A stretch of 64,000 nucleotides of DNA from Winogradskyella schleiferi (GCF_013394655.1 NZ_CP053351.1:1054001-1118000), one strand, 5' to 3'; positions 42,300 through 52,139 are shown, counted from the first letter of the stretch. Notes: a model not told the origin generated them from the sequence alone. A program made the numbers and translations.

Positions 42300-44591
42300 C
42301 TATATTTCGTATGCAATTTTAAAACCGGTAAACCAATTTCGTGGAATTCCAGGGTAATAATATCGTGGTTCGGAATTACCGAAACCTACGGCATTTATGA
42401 GTATAGACGAGGCATAATTTGCATCCAGAAAGTTATTAATACCAACATTGATTTCAATATCAAAATGCTTAGTAATTGCATTTTTATAGGCTACTTTAGC
42501 ATTAAATACGGTATAATCTTCTGAATATAATGTGTTGGCATCGGTTAAGGGCATCTCTCCAATATGAATAAAATTAGTGTTTAAATTTAAGTTTTTAAAC
42601 CCAAATTGAATACCACCATTCACTTTAGTATCTGGGACACCTGTTAGTTCATTTCCTGAATAATCATTTTGGTCATCTACAAAATCAATGAATCGGTGAT
42701 CTGTTAATTCGGCATTGATGTATGGTGAACATAAAAATTCACTGGCGAATTTATAGGTATAAGAAGCAGAAAGCTCAATACCTTTATGTTCAGTTTTACC
42801 TGCATTACGACCAATATATTGGTCATTGCCAACACGATCTGCCACGAGTAAATTATCAATATCAAGTAAATAGGCAGAAAGTTTTAGTCTTAGTTTCCTT
42901 TTGAATAAAAAAGCTTCACTTCCAATTTCATAATTGAAACCTGTTTCTGGTCCTAACTCAGGATTTATAACACCATCTGGCGTCAATGTTTCTTCAATAG
43001 AAGGATAGTTAAAACCTCTGCTTATATTGGCATATATATTAGAATTTGCAGTCAATTGATATAAAATATTCAAATTAGGAGCAATTATCGGATCAAAATC
43101 ACGATCTGCATTTTTTTTGTCTTCTCCGCTATTAAATTCATCTGTAAATTTGTAATTGGTCGTATTAAAATTGATACCCAATTGAGCTTTTAGTCTTTTG
43201 GAAAATGGTAAGGTTACAGTGGCAAAGGCGTTTAGGTTGTTTCGGTTTTCTATATTGTCACTAAGTAATTGTCCTTCTAGACTTCCTTTGTTATTGTTAT
43301 CTTCATATAAATTCTCTATGGTTTTCCAATTGTACTGATCGCTATAAAATTCACCTCCAAAACTAAGATTGGCTTTCTGATTTAAGAATTTAAAATCTTT
43401 TGCGAAGAGCGTTCTGGCGCCATAGCCATTTGTATATTCATCCAATATGTTAAACGGACGCGGTTCGTAATGATCGAGGTAACTGTAGAAAACAGATGTG
43501 GTATTACTAAAATTATCCGAAAAACGATGGGTATAATTAAGGCCAACTAATACTTGCTTGTTATCTTCAAATCCTTGTGCTGCGTTCCATGTAAATGCTG
43601 CTTGTGAAGAATCTTCATTAAATGCAGTTTCGCTTATGGAACTCGGTATCTGGGCAAAGTAATCCGTATAATTTATTAAAATGCCCAATTCATTTTTAGC
43701 GTTAAATTTATAATTGGAAGTCAGGAAAACCGCTTTTCGATTATAATTGCTGTTGTCACGAAATCCGTCTAACTTTAAATGGTCATAATTAAGATTAATC
43801 GCTAATTTTTCATCTGCAGTAGCCATGGAAACATTGTTTTTTAGCAATCCAAAACTTCCAACTGTAAGATTACTTTTAAAATAAGATTCACCTGCCGTAG
43901 CTTGTTTTGAGTTGAGTAGCAATGTACCACCCAAATTTGTGCCGTACTGCGTCGCTTTTGGGCCTTTTACGATTTCCAAATTTCCGATGTCCTCAGGGTC
44001 AAACGCATCGATCGACGTTTCTCCAATACCGTTTGTAATTGGAATGCCATTAAAATAAGCACGTATTTTATTGGTGCCATAAAGCGTACGTGATCCAACA
44101 CCTCTAATTACGATTCTATTGGTGTTAATAGCGCCACTCTGAATATAAACGCCAGGTGTTTCATTAATTGCGGCCACCAAATCCAAGGGACTATATTCTT
44201 CGAATTTTTGTGCTGAAATTTTGACTGTAGGAATAATAACCTGACTTTCTTTTTGATAAGTAGAAGAGATAATTACCTCCTCAAGATCTAAAGTTTTTTC
44301 TAAAGCAGACAGTTTGATTACTGAATTGTTTTCAGATAAAGTAACTGTTTTAATATAATAGTAAGGATGATTTAGTTCTATTTTTAAAGGTAAGTTCAGA
44401 TTTTCGGATAGGGTAAAAATACCGCTATCATTAGTTTCAGAAATCACTTCATCATTTAAAAGGATAGCGACACCAGAAATGGATGAGCCTGAATGATCTA
44501 TCACGCGACCGCTTATATTTTGGGTGTAGGAAGATTCAATTATGCCCATTGAGAACATAATTGCTATCATTTTCAACGTTATAAATTTCAT
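42300..44591 (-). CDS. TonB-dependent receptor linked to a PQQ-type dehydrogenase
   Basis: A 763-residue outer-membrane receptor: signal peptide, carboxypeptidase-like domain (about residues 22-105, SGRVIDHSGSSISGVAILL), plug (about 125-220, with RIVIRGVGSRTLYG and LEIVKGPKATQYG), then a barrel ending TGFKIAYEI. It resembles FecA/YncD-type receptors more than SusC. It lies 28 bases after the PQQ-type dehydrogenase gene. Given that pairing, uptake of the cofactor or of the dehydrogenase substrate is possible; this is inference. Confidence 0.95.
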   Translation of the reverse strand: MKFITLKMIAIMFSMGIIESSYTQNISGRVIDHSGSSISGVAILLNDEVISETNDSGIFTLSENLNLPLKIELNHPYYYIKTVTLSENNSVIKLSALEKTLDLEEVIISSTYQKESQVIIPTVKISAQKFEEYSPLDLVAAINETPGVYIQSGAINTNRIVIRGVGSRTLYGTNKIRAYFNGIPITNGIGETSIDAFDPEDIGNLEIVKGPKATQYGTNLGGTLLLNSKQATAGESYFKSNLTVGSFGLLKNNVSMATADEKLAINLNYDHLKLDGFRDNSNYNRKAVFLTSNYKFNAKNELGILINYTDYFAQIPSSISETAFNEDSSQAAFTWNAAQGFEDNKQVLVGLNYTHRFSDNFSNTTSVFYSYLDHYEPRPFNILDEYTNGYGARTLFAKDFKFLNQKANLSFGGEFYSDQYNWKTIENLYEDNNNKGSLEGQLLSDNIENRNNLNAFATVTLPFSKRLKAQLGINFNTTNYKFTDEFNSGEDKKNADRDFDPIIAPNLNILYQLTANSNIYANISRGFNYPSIEETLTPDGVINPELGPETGFNYEIGSEAFLFKRKLRLKLSAYLLDIDNLLVADRVGNDQYIGRNAGKTEHKGIELSASYTYKFASEFLCSPYINAELTDHRFIDFVDDQNDYSGNELTGVPDTKVNGGIQFGFKNLNLNTNFIHIGEMPLTDANTLYSEDYTVFNAKVAYKNAITKHFDIEINVGINNFLDANYASSILINAVGFGNSEPRYYYPGIPRNWFTGFKIAYEI

Positions 44592-44619
44592 GGTAATCTA
44601 ATTTCTGGCTTCCGAGATA

Positions 44620-45915
44620 CTACTTATTATAGCTCACTTTCCAAATGATATTTCCAGCATCATCATTTACTAATAAATCTCCAGAAGGCGTGACGGCAAC
44701 ACAAACTGGTCTTCCATAAACATCAGTGTCATCATCTTCTGCAATAAAGCCTGTTAGAAAATCTTCAGGTTTCCCTGTAGGTTTTCCATTTTCAAAAGGT
44801 ATAAAAACCACGCGATATCCAGAAAGTACGGAACGGTTCCAAGAGCCGTGTTGACCAACGAAAATACCGTTTTTATATTTCTCAGGAAAATTTCCGTCGT
44901 CGTAAAACGTGAGTCCAAGCGATGCCGTGTGTGGCCCAACAGAAACATCGGGAACTATGGTTTTTGCTACAAGTTCTGGTGCTTCGCCTTTTAATCGTGG
45001 ATCTTCAATGGCACCATAATACGCATAAGGCCAGCCGTAAAAGCCACCTTGCTTAACGCTTGTAACATAGTCTGGCACAAGATTGTCGCCAAGCTTATCA
45101 CGTTCGTTTACGGCGGTCCAAAGTTCACCGTTAACAGGGTTCCAATCCATACCTACCGGATTTCTCAATCCACTAGCGTATATTTTTTCATTGTTTCCAT
45201 TGAGATCTACTTCCAGAATATTGGCGCGACGAATTTCTTCTTCCATGCCATATTCACCAACATTACTAGCGGAACCGACCGAAATATAAATCCTATCTTC
45301 TGCATCATTGGTTATGATATTTCGGGTCCAGTGATGATTGTAGCCACCAGCAGGAAGATCCACTATTTTTTCGCCTTCGGAAGCGTTTAAAGACGTTTGA
45401 CCTACCTTATAAGGATATTTATAAAGGCCGTCTGTGTTGGCAACATAAAAATGATTTCCAATTATTAACATTCCAAAAGGTTGATTTAGGTCATCCAGAA
45501 ATGTTTCTCGAAGTTCTATCGTACCGTCATTTTCTTTATCTCTCAAAAGCGTAATAAGTCCTGCACTGTCTTTTGTATTTGCCTCACAGACAAATAGGTC
45601 TCCATTAGGACGAATGTACGTCCAACGTGGGTTTTGGAATCCGTCTGCTAATTTTGTGACCGTAAATCCTTCGGGTGCCATTGGTAATTTGCCTTCTGGC
45701 CAATCTATAAGATCATTTGCGTTCCTTACGGATTCTGTTGCATAAGGTGGAGGTAATATCAATTGACCTATTGCGGTCTGTACGGTATCGGGTGATTTAT
45801 CAGAGATCATCTCTTTTTTTTCTTCAGATACAGCCATTTCTTTTTCTCTGTTCGTTTTACAGGATAACAAAAAGACTATGGTCAATATTAATAAGAGGGA
45901 TTTTTGAGTTTTCAT
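44620..45915 (-). CDS. PQQ-dependent sugar dehydrogenase-like lipoprotein
   Basis: A 431-residue lipoprotein (lipobox LTIVFLLSCK near residue 18) with the six-bladed propeller of soluble glucose/sorbosone dehydrogenases: ITNDAEDRIYISVGSASNVG, YASGLRNPVGMDWNP, GGFYGWPYAYYG and VGQHGSWNRS are the standard blade motifs. It would oxidise a sugar or sugar alcohol in the periplasm with PQQ. No pqq biosynthesis gene is in the window. First gene of the block that runs to the aldo/keto reductase. Confidence 0.93.
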   Translation of the reverse strand: MKTQKSLLLILTIVFLLSCKTNREKEMAVSEEKKEMISDKSPDTVQTAIGQLILPPPYATESVRNANDLIDWPEGKLPMAPEGFTVTKLADGFQNPRWTYIRPNGDLFVCEANTKDSAGLITLLRDKENDGTIELRETFLDDLNQPFGMLIIGNHFYVANTDGLYKYPYKVGQTSLNASEGEKIVDLPAGGYNHHWTRNIITNDAEDRIYISVGSASNVGEYGMEEEIRRANILEVDLNGNNEKIYASGLRNPVGMDWNPVNGELWTAVNERDKLGDNLVPDYVTSVKQGGFYGWPYAYYGAIEDPRLKGEAPELVAKTIVPDVSVGPHTASLGLTFYDDGNFPEKYKNGIFVGQHGSWNRSVLSGYRVVFIPFENGKPTGKPEDFLTGFIAEDDDTDVYGRPVCVAVTPSGDLLVNDDAGNIIWKVSYNK

Positions 45916-46151
45916 AAACAGTGATTTTTTTTCAAAGCTAAGGCATTCCTTAAGATTCTTTTACCTCTATAGATTTATGAATGAACTCTAATCAATTCAT
46001 TAGGTAGAACTAGTATTTTAAATTTAGAGTTTAGAGATGCCATCATTTTGAGATTTCTATGACCAGAACAATTTACATATTAAACTCTGATTCGCTGTTT
46101 TTTTAGTCTTTTTATAACAATTCTTGGTATGGTTTGTGTTTATTTTTAAGT

Positions 46152-47273
46152 ATGAAATTCAACTCTAAAATTCTAATCCTTTTTCTGTTCTTAGCATCTT
46201 GTAAACAAGTACAGAAAGTTTCTGACGTAATTACGAAACCTTCAGCAAGAGAAGTTTTTGAGCGTACTTTAGATGATAACGATAGTCTTTTTAAACGGTA
46301 TGAAGAAACGTATACCAATGCGAAACAAAATCATTTAAAGTTAGAATTACCGTCTACTTTAAATTCAAAGTCCGATGCTTCGGATTTTAGGGTTCTCGCT
46401 TACACTTTAAACTTAAAGCGAGGAGAACGTTTCAAAATAGAATCAAATATCACGGCGGATAGTTTACAATTGGCAATCGATTTATTTGCGTTTGAAAACG
46501 ATTCGGTTATTTCAAAAAAAACAATCATTTCAAATCAACCAATGACAAATCGTTTAGAGTTTGATGTCACTAAAACAGGATCATACAAAATAGTAATTCT
46601 TCCCAATCGAAATAATAGTAGCAACTTTGGACTGAGGTTATTTACGGAATCTACTTTAGTATTTCCAGTGAGTGGAAAAGACAATGAGGCTATACAGAGT
46701 TTTTGGGGCGCATCGCGAGGTGGTGGCAGTCGTTCCCATAAGGGTGTTGATATTTTTGCAAAACGTGGAACGCCTGTTGTGGCTGCGACCAATGGTTTTA
46801 TTTCCAATACTGGTAATCGAGGCTTGGGAGGTAAACAAGTATGGCTGCGCGATGGAATTTTCGGTCAGTCCTTGTATTATGCGCATTTGGATAGTATTGC
46901 GGTTTCTACCGGAGAACGAGTGAAAGTAGGAGACACTCTAGGATTTGTTGGAAATACAGGAAATGCCAAAACCACGAGTCCGCACTTGCATTTTGGAATT
47001 TACACTAAAGGAGGAGCTGTTGATCCGTTGCCATTTGTAAAACTAACGGACCGAATTGAGTTTGAAAACCACTCTTTGTTTATGAAAGGTGAAACACGAC
47101 TGCGAAAAAATGAACTCAGAATTGGAGCCGCTGTCAAAACCGATAAACTTCAAGAATTAGAACAGAAAACCCAAGTTGAAATAATAGGAAAAACAGAACG
47201 ATGGTTTCATCTTCGAGTTAATGACAGCTTGCAAGGTTTTATGCATGAGTCCTTGGTAAAGGAAATAGAGTAG
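46152..47273 (+). CDS. M23 family peptidase lipoprotein with SH3-like tail
   Basis: A 373-residue lipoprotein (lipobox LFLASCKQ; start at the Met at 46152). The LytM/M23 zinc site is complete: HKGVDIFAKRGTPV (His and Asp), HLDSI and HLHFGIY. It cuts peptide cross-links of peptidoglycan or similar targets. The C-terminal 60 residues look like a bacterial SH3 domain (ELRIGAAVKTDK ... WFHLRVNDSLQGFMHES) that binds the wall. It converges on the DUF4287 gene after three bases. Confidence 0.95.
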   Translation: MKFNSKILILFLFLASCKQVQKVSDVITKPSAREVFERTLDDNDSLFKRYEETYTNAKQNHLKLELPSTLNSKSDASDFRVLAYTLNLKRGERFKIESNITADSLQLAIDLFAFENDSVISKKTIISNQPMTNRLEFDVTKTGSYKIVILPNRNNSSNFGLRLFTESTLVFPVSGKDNEAIQSFWGASRGGGSRSHKGVDIFAKRGTPVVAATNGFISNTGNRGLGGKQVWLRDGIFGQSLYYAHLDSIAVSTGERVKVGDTLGFVGNTGNAKTTSPHLHFGIYTKGGAVDPLPFVKLTDRIEFENHSLFMKGETRLRKNELRIGAAVKTDKLQELEQKTQVEIIGKTERWFHLRVNDSLQGFMHESLVKEIE

Positions 47274-47276
47274 TGG

Positions 47277-47819
47277 TTAGTCTGCTAGTTCATACGCTTC
47301 TTTCATCCATCCAATCAATTCATCATCAACGTCTTCAACTGACGTGATTTGAACGCGATGCGTGCACATCGTCCCAAAAGGTCCAGAATTACCTAATTTA
47401 TCTGTGGTTGGTTTGTTTGGCAATTTTAATCCTAGATCTATTCGGGTTTTTGTAGCTGGTTTTATCAATACAAATTGTCGTTTTCTAATGACGCTTACAC
47501 TGGTTTTTTTTGGTGTGATGGTAACATCGTCTCCAAAATTCTCTACGACCGAAATTAGTTTTTCATAGATAGGAACTAAGGTTTCTTTGCCTTTATATTG
47601 ATTAGATACCAAGTCGTCAGGAGAATCATTTCCGTCTTTAGAGAGGTTTACAATAGTATTGGCAAAGCCGTGTGTAACTCCATGTTCTTTTTTTAGAAAA
47701 TTGACGCCTTCAGAATGCTTTTCAAAGGCTTTTGTTTTCAGTATTTTTTTCCATTGGTCTAATGATTTACCAGTTTTCTCTGGCATATTATTAATCATGG
47801 TTTGTAGTGCTTGTTCCAT
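47277..47819 (-). CDS. DUF4287 and DUF5655 domain protein
   Basis: A 180-residue soluble protein. Residues about 1-60 are DUF4287 (MINNMPEKTGKSLDQWKKIL) and about 70-175 are DUF5655 (YEKLISVVENFGDDVTI, FVLIKPATKTRIDLGLKL). The function is unknown to me. It is the last of three closely spaced minus-strand genes: VOC protein, SET protein, this one (gaps of 29 and 26 bases). Confidence 0.9.
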   Translation of the reverse strand: MEQALQTMINNMPEKTGKSLDQWKKILKTKAFEKHSEGVNFLKKEHGVTHGFANTIVNLSKDGNDSPDDLVSNQYKGKETLVPIYEKLISVVENFGDDVTITPKKTSVSVIRKRQFVLIKPATKTRIDLGLKLPNKPTTDKLGNSGPFGTMCTHRVQITSVEDVDDELIGWMKEAYELAD

Positions 47820-47845
47820 TTGAAGATTGTTTAGCTAAATTAAAT

Positions 47846-48439
47846 TTACAAAGATTTTTCGTTGTAATAATTATGAAAGATGGAATCCATGGCTTCTTTT
47901 CCATTCGCTATACGTTCTATTTTTTGCCATAATTCGTGTTTTATTAAATCTTTTAACGGTTGATTGTAATCAACAATTTTATTGAAAACCTTTTTAAGTT
48001 GTGTGTCCCAAGTCTTATGGAAGTTCACTAAATCATCTGGATAGACCACCTTTCTATCTGTTCCTTCGTCAACAGGTTCGAACGGTTCGGTAATATTTAA
48101 ATAACCATAGTCATCGGTCAATTGTTCTCCTGGCTGAATATCTCTAATTGCAATTTCAAAATCATAAGCAGTGGTTAGGCAATTGGATTTAAAACTATGG
48201 TTTACAAAGCGTCCGTTGTCCCAACATAAAATAAAGTTTCCTTTGTTGTTTCTGTAAGAATACATATCTAAAATAGATTTGTAAATCGGATCCATGGCAT
48301 TAAATGTTTCAGGTGTAAATTCCCTATCCAATTTATCTAAAATCCAAGTTATAGTGCCGACAGGCATAAATTCCGTTGCTACAACACCATAGCCAATGTC
48401 TTCGCTTATAAATTTTAATTCCGTGTTTGGATGTATCAT
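47846..48439 (-). CDS. SET-domain protein (putative lysine methyltransferase)
   Basis: A 197-residue protein whose core is a SET domain. The S-adenosylmethionine and active-site pieces are present: GYGVVATEFMPVGTITW at the N-terminus, RFVNHSFKSNC (the NHS box) and GEQLTDDYGYLN (the GEELxxDY box). Pre- and post-SET cysteine clusters are absent. SET domains methylate Lys residues; in bacteria the targets are largely unknown. It lies between the VOC and DUF4287 genes, probably in one transcript. Confidence 0.9.
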   Translation of the reverse strand: MIHPNTELKFISEDIGYGVVATEFMPVGTITWILDKLDREFTPETFNAMDPIYKSILDMYSYRNNKGNFILCWDNGRFVNHSFKSNCLTTAYDFEIAIRDIQPGEQLTDDYGYLNITEPFEPVDEGTDRKVVYPDDLVNFHKTWDTQLKKVFNKIVDYNQPLKDLIKHELWQKIERIANGKEAMDSIFHNYYNEKSL

Positions 48440-48468
48440 AAGTTGCTAAAATAAAAGGCGATTTACTT

Positions 48469-48840
48469 TTATATATGTTGGTCAATTAAAATAGCATTGC
48501 CATCTGGATCCAGTACCACAAAACTTGCAGGACCTGTAGTGGTTTCGTCAGCTTCGTGTTCTAATGTAATCCCTTTTGATTTTAAATGCTTTTGAATCTT
48601 ACGGACATCATCAAATTTTTCGAGCGTATTGGCATCTTGATCCCAACCTGGATTGAAGGTTAGAATGTTATTTTCAAACATCCCTTGAAAAAGTCCTACG
48701 AGTGACGTTTCATTTTTCATGATGAGATAATTTTTGTCTAACTCTCCAGCAAAAACTGAAAACCCTAAGGTTTCGTAGAATGCTTTTGAGGCATTAATGT
48801 CTTTAACGGCAAGGCTTATAGAGAAGGCTCCTAGTTTCAT
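48469..48840 (-). CDS. VOC family protein (glyoxalase/bleomycin-resistance fold)
   Basis: A 123-residue protein made of two beta-alpha-beta-beta-beta units: ISLAVKDINASKAFYETLGF at the start and ASFVVLDPDGNAILIDQH at the end. The metal ligands are incomplete, so it may be a binding protein or an enzyme of another type. It leads the VOC-SET-DUF4287 set. Confidence 0.93.
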   Translation of the reverse strand: MKLGAFSISLAVKDINASKAFYETLGFSVFAGELDKNYLIMKNETSLVGLFQGMFENNILTFNPGWDQDANTLEKFDDVRKIQKHLKSKGITLEHEADETTTGPASFVVLDPDGNAILIDQHI

Positions 48841-48972
48841 AATGTTTTGATTATTTGTTAGTACTTTAAATATAATAAAACTAAACCTTACTTATGATAT
48901 GGTTTGCCTAAAAGTCAATTAATTAGTGTCTGAATCCACTGAAAATTATATTGTGTCTAAAAGGTTTTAGCT

Positions 48973-49251
48973 TCAATTTTCAATTGTTATAAATGCCTGC
49001 TTTTTTGTCTCATACTGCTTGGTATAATAGTTAACTCTTCTTGAAGACACTTGCCCATAATCCTCTTTGGGAATTAGGTCTTTAAATATAAAAAGATGAA
49101 TTTTTTATAGTTCTTTTTTAAGCATTAAATAACCGTACTAATCCTCAGAACCAAATGCTTTAAGCTCTAATTGATGTAGCAAACTTTTGTAATGTCTTAG
49201 TTGCGCATTTGTAATTTTGGATGGATATCTGTAAGAATGAGCGTTGGAAAT
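48973..49251 (-). pseudogene. Unidentified decayed gene, 93 codons in one frame with two stops
   Basis: Reading the minus strand from 49251, one frame runs for 93 codons and is interrupted only by TAG at 49140-49138 and TAA at about 49101, then ends at TGA (48975-48973). The pieces look like real protein: SKITNAQLRHYKSLLHQ, then YGYLMLKKEL, then LIPKEDYGQVSSRRVNYYTK and QYETKKQAFITIEN. There is no ATG at a likely start. I do not recognise the family. The surrounding gap (48841-49349, 509 bases) holds nothing else but the repeat at 49301-49335. Confidence 0.4.
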
Positions 49252-49300
49252 TTATATACTTCAATAAAAAACAGAATTATAATCAGTTAGTTACTATTAA

Positions 49301-49335
49301 GTCTTGATTCTTAGGTCTAGAAGCGAAGCGGTCTT
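49301..49335. repeat. Dispersed intergenic repeat, copy 4
   Basis: Matches copy 1 (3626-3660) at 31 of 35 positions. It lies 15 bases from the stop of the M14 peptidase gene at 49350. Confidence 0.7.
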
Positions 49336-49349
49336 AAGTCTTTTTATTT

Positions 49350-51839
49350 TCACAACTCATAAGTATTATTATTGACCAAGAAAACCGCATTTACCAGAAA
49401 TAACTTCCCATTTTCCCAAAAGCTTCTAAAAAGTGGATTATCTACCATATAAATAAAACTACCGTTGCCCATGCGTTCTTCACCAAAAATCAACGTCTCG
49501 TCAAGTTTTTGTAAAGCATTTTTACCTGCAAAACCTGAATATACCTTAGTGTCGTTTAAGTACGTTACATTATAGCCACTATCCAATAAACTGTATGCCG
49601 AACTTCCTAATTTGAGTGTGAAATAGTTATCGTCATAACCAAATGCCATAGGATGTGTGTAATCTACTTTGGCATTGAAAATCGCCCCTGTAATAAGATC
49701 GTTGCTGGATTCACGCTCACGATTTGCATATGCTGTTAGATTTTTGTTTTTTTCAACATTGTCAACAACGTCAAATGGTTTGAAGTTTAAATTAAAGCCA
49801 TCTTTACCAGCAAAACTTCTCAAGGCACCATCAACTGCAATCACTTTTCCGCCAGCATTTACCCACGTTTTCAATTTTGTTAGGTTTTCGTCGGTTAGTA
49901 CTTTTTCATAATCGCCGTTTGGTAGAATCAATACGTTGTATTTGTTTAGTTTGGTTTTGCTAAAATCATCGGTGTTTATTGATGTCAGTGGATAATGTAA
50001 TTGCTGCTCAAAGAAATGCCAAATCTCGCCATAACTTAAAGGGGATGTGCCGTCTCCAGAGAGAATAGCTACCTTTTGTTTGTTTACCAATTTAATGTCT
50101 GGAGAACCAATATCCGGAGTGGTTTGCGAAAACCCTGTATAAATTTCTGTCAATGGTTGTGCATGGTCTTGAGCAATGGTATTTAACTTCGACACCATTT
50201 TTTCAATGTGTTTATTGTCGCCTTTTGTTATGATTATAGAACCGCGTTCAAATTTTTTGTCTTTTGAAGTAAATGGTTTTTCGGTAAATCTAACTTTGAA
50301 ATCTTGCTTTAATAATTCAGCTAAAAACTTAGCATCTTCTATGGAATTCCATTTGCTCACATAACCGTAAGCATCTTTCAATATTTGAAGTGATTTGCGT
50401 TCGGCCAATTTACTGCTGCTCACTTTTGTGGTGCTCGCAATAGCGTCCAAACCGAAAGCATAAGGTAAAGACCATGCTGTAATATCGTAGGTTAATGAGT
50501 CTGAAAGCATGGTGTTGGGTTCAAACAAAACTTTCACCATTTTGCCTTTTGGTTGATCGCTGTGAATAACCATAGCACTTTCATCCACAGAAAGGCTACC
50601 TGGTTGACCTGTCGCATAATTAAAACCTGAAACTTTAGTGCTTTTTGGATTTTCGAACCTAATATCGTGCTTGTTTAAAAGTACTTTTAGGCTATTCAAT
50701 TTATCTTCATTGCCATTAACCACGTAGCTTTTATATTTTAAGTTGGAATTATTAAAGAACTTCCCAAATTCAGAATTAAGTTTTTTTGCATTTCTTGAAG
50801 CCATTTCAACGGTTGAAATTCCTGTGGTGGTGTGATGCGTCAAACGTTCCACTAAAGTTAAAACGTGTCCCTCATCATTCAGAATTCCTAATCCAGCCAT
50901 ACCGTGACCACCTTGTTCGTAGGTCATTCCCATGGCTCCCATAAATGTTGGATAGGTGTCGCCATAACTGGGATATAACAAATCGAAACGTTCCCTTGTA
51001 AAAAACAACCAACCTTCTGCATCAAAATATTGAGCGTGATTTTTTCCAATTTGTGTTTGAAAATCGCGTTGCCAATCCGTAATAATTTCATGAAACGGTT
51101 CTGCTGCAGGTGCAAAATAATAAGGTTCGTTGATGCCTTGCTCATGAAAATCGACATGCACATGTGGCATCCATTTATTGTAAACTTTCAGACGTTGTTG
51201 TGTTTCCACTTGCGTTGCCCAAACCCAATCCCTATTCAAATCGAAAAGGTAATGATTTGGTCGTCCGCTCGGCCAAGGTTCATTGTGCTCACTGGCTTGT
51301 CGGTCAATATCGTAAGCTGCACTCTTTGTTTCATTATACCAATTGACATAACGATCGCGACCATCTGGATTCACACTTGGATCAATAATTACAACTGTAT
51401 TTTTTAGTAAATCTTGGTGTTCGGTTAGCAACTTGTATAGTGTTAGCATGGATGCCTCTGTGCTCGATGCCTCATTGCCATGCACATTGTAACTTAACCA
51501 AACAATTGCGATGTCAGTTGAGCTTGGCTCTCCATCCAACAAACCTGTGTTTTTCAGATTGTTTTCACGAATCGTTTCAAGATTTTCAATATTAGCTTCA
51601 CTTGAAACATAAGCTAAATACAAACCTCTGCGCTCATTGGTTTTTCCATAGGTTTCGAGTTTTACCTGATTTGGAACAGTATTGGCCACTGATTTAAAAT
51701 AATCGATAACTTGATGATGACGACTAAATTGTGTTCCTATTTCATAACCTAAAAAGTCACTTGGAGATTTGATATTTTGAGCTGATGTTAAGGTGAAGCT
51801 ACCAAAAACCAACAAGAGCACTAAAACTACTTTTTGCAT
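49350..51839 (-). CDS. Secreted M14 family zinc carboxypeptidase
   Basis: An 829-residue exported metallopeptidase. After the signal peptide (MQKVVLVLLLVFGSFTLTSAQ) the M14 catalytic domain covers about residues 40-340: the zinc ligands are in YNVHGNEASSTE (HxxE) and VDFHEQG (His), with substrate Arg/Asn residues in DPSVNPDGRDRY. The C-terminal half (about 570-800) looks like a class I glutamine-amidotransferase-type domain without clear catalytic Cys. It stands alone; the strong palindrome and other short repeats lie upstream. Confidence 0.93.
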   Translation of the reverse strand: MQKVVLVLLLVFGSFTLTSAQNIKSPSDFLGYEIGTQFSRHHQVIDYFKSVANTVPNQVKLETYGKTNERRGLYLAYVSSEANIENLETIRENNLKNTGLLDGEPSSTDIAIVWLSYNVHGNEASSTEASMLTLYKLLTEHQDLLKNTVVIIDPSVNPDGRDRYVNWYNETKSAAYDIDRQASEHNEPWPSGRPNHYLFDLNRDWVWATQVETQQRLKVYNKWMPHVHVDFHEQGINEPYYFAPAAEPFHEIITDWQRDFQTQIGKNHAQYFDAEGWLFFTRERFDLLYPSYGDTYPTFMGAMGMTYEQGGHGMAGLGILNDEGHVLTLVERLTHHTTTGISTVEMASRNAKKLNSEFGKFFNNSNLKYKSYVVNGNEDKLNSLKVLLNKHDIRFENPKSTKVSGFNYATGQPGSLSVDESAMVIHSDQPKGKMVKVLFEPNTMLSDSLTYDITAWSLPYAFGLDAIASTTKVSSSKLAERKSLQILKDAYGYVSKWNSIEDAKFLAELLKQDFKVRFTEKPFTSKDKKFERGSIIITKGDNKHIEKMVSKLNTIAQDHAQPLTEIYTGFSQTTPDIGSPDIKLVNKQKVAILSGDGTSPLSYGEIWHFFEQQLHYPLTSINTDDFSKTKLNKYNVLILPNGDYEKVLTDENLTKLKTWVNAGGKVIAVDGALRSFAGKDGFNLNFKPFDVVDNVEKNKNLTAYANRERESSNDLITGAIFNAKVDYTHPMAFGYDDNYFTLKLGSSAYSLLDSGYNVTYLNDTKVYSGFAGKNALQKLDETLIFGEERMGNGSFIYMVDNPLFRSFWENGKLFLVNAVFLVNNNTYEL

Positions 51840-52139
51840 TTAATAAATTATTTTGATTGAAAACGAACTCGTTTAAACGTTTTTTGTTAAAGCGAACCTG
51901 CCTCGCCGTCAGACAGGAATTAGTCATTTTGTGACCAATTGAAGGCTTTTTTAAGATGCATAGCATCGCTACGGAACGAAAAAAAGACAATTACTGGGTG
52001 CAAAAGGGTAATCTTTTAGCTAATTGAAAATATTTAAATGAGTTCAGTGAGTAAAGATAGTTAGTGCAATTGAATTAACTAAAAATTAGTAATTAAAAAA
52101 TTGAAGAGCCTTATATTTATGCCATAATTTGAGATTAGT
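51840..52139. other. Intergenic gap with a GC-rich palindrome
   Basis: 300 bases between the divergent M14 and bshC genes. The palindrome cctgcct-cgccgtc-agacagg (51897-51917) is GC-rich for this DNA and looks like a recurrent flavobacterial intergenic hairpin. gatgcatagcatc at 51956-51968 forms another small hairpin. No gene was found. Confidence 0.5.
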
